DNA from: Minisyncoccota bacterium
GTDB taxonomy: Bacteria > Patescibacteriota > Minisyncoccia > Moranbacterales > GCA-2747515
NCBI GenBank assembly: GCA_938044295.1
Contig: CALIRC010000098.1
Location: 1-14,379 of the forward strand
Direction of reading: 5' to 3'
DNA: 14,379 bases
Positions within the stretch are counted from its first letter, which is position 1. Each line of letters opens with the position of its first letter. Below the pieces are notes generated by a model that did not search any database, was not told the DNA's origin, and worked only from the letters and a program-made list of their open reading frames with translations. Below are positions 14,165 to 14,379 of this stretch, piece by piece. Position numbers and translations under genes: made by a program.

Positions 14165-14379
14165 CTAGAGGGTCGGACAAAAATCACTGACAGGCTCTAA
14201 GATAACAAAATCCAAAAAGGCAAAGGAACTGATATCAAAGAAGTCTTGTAGACGAATTAGCAGACGTCTACTATTGGGCCTCCATATGGTACACGACGCA
14301 GGTATCGATATAGACGAGAAGCTAAAAAAATCAGCAGAGAAATACCCCACAGCAAAATCAAAAGGAAAAGTTACAAAGT
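14165..14379 (+). pseudogene. Decayed MazG-like nucleotide pyrophosphohydrolase fragment
   Basis: Three pieces in different frames read in order like the second half of a small MazG-like enzyme: DNKIQKGKGTDIKEVL (14201-14248), DELADVYYW (14251-14277) and LHMVHDAGIDIDEKL continuing to KYPTAKSKGKVTK (14280-14378). DELADV carries the E-x-x-D metal-binding motif, and the ending resembles that of MazG-like proteins. Joining them needs two single-base frame changes, near 14249 and 14278, and there is an in-frame TAA at 14198-14200. The first half of the enzyme, with the other E-x-x-E motif, is not found; the terminator at 14120-14157 lies where it should be. The family normally hydrolyses non-canonical or excess nucleoside triphosphates. 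This copy looks dead. Sequencing error near a contig end is the alternative. The fragment may continue past the window. Confidence 0.5.

Noticed and set aside
14165..14350. Minus-strand open frame at the right end
   Set aside because: The plus strand gives MazG-like blocks, while the minus-strand product (rich in Phe and Ser) looks like a shadow.
1..14379. tRNA or rRNA genes, CRISPR arrays, or complete insertion sequences
   Set aside because: I saw no cloverleaf-like tRNA sequence, no regularly spaced repeats and no transposase gene on either strand.

Overview
The window looks like a stretch of bacterial chromosome from a member of the Candidate Phyla Radiation (Patescibacteria), perhaps a Peregrinibacteria-like lineage. 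The reasons are indirect: moderately AT-rich DNA, compact genes mostly without clear Shine-Dalgarno sequences, a single-chain ADP-forming acyl-CoA synthetase of the kind used for fermentative ATP production, a GtrA-like protein, and several small secreted proteins with a 'YP' domain that I associate with these bacteria. The genetic code appears standard. No complete gene needs an in-frame TGA, RNase HI ends at TGA, and TAG ends three genes. This lineage assignment is inference; there is no rRNA gene here.

Layout. Bases 2-415 hold the end of a SpoU/TrmH RNA methyltransferase. It converges on a two-gene minus-strand unit (961-1782, a conserved-looking protein of unknown function; 487-951, GtrA-like membrane protein) driven by a consensus promoter at 1835-1863. 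A gene-free stretch of about 540 bp follows. It ends in a near-perfect 78-bp inverted-repeat element (2240-2317), just ahead of the acyl-CoA synthetase gene (2327-4393). Two bases after that gene lies a response-regulator-like gene whose phosphoacceptor Asp is Gly (4396-5163). A small unknown gene (5320-5649) has its own consensus promoter and a clear terminator. Next is a membrane-anchored protein gene interrupted by an in-frame TAG inside its N-terminal hydrophobic segment (6019-6858).

Bases 7168-10694 are a tightly spaced set of four genes: recJ, yaaA, a P-loop kinase and rnhA. Together they suggest nucleic-acid maintenance and stress. A lipoprotein gene with its own good promoter (10874-11479) follows and ends in an AT-rich hairpin.

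The last part (11572-14157) is a two-gene secreted cassette: an M23-type peptidase with a signal peptide, then a 539-residue exported protein with CARDB/Ig-like domains and three C-terminal repeats resembling the DUF5648 type. Both genes have strong Shine-Dalgarno sequences, unlike most of the window, and the peptidase uses almost only AGA/AGG for arginine, suggesting a different origin. A strong terminator closes the cassette. Beyond it lies a broken MazG-like pyrophosphohydrolase fragment with one in-frame stop and two frame changes. The cassette's job is unknown; envelope remodelling plus a surface binding protein is a reasonable inference.
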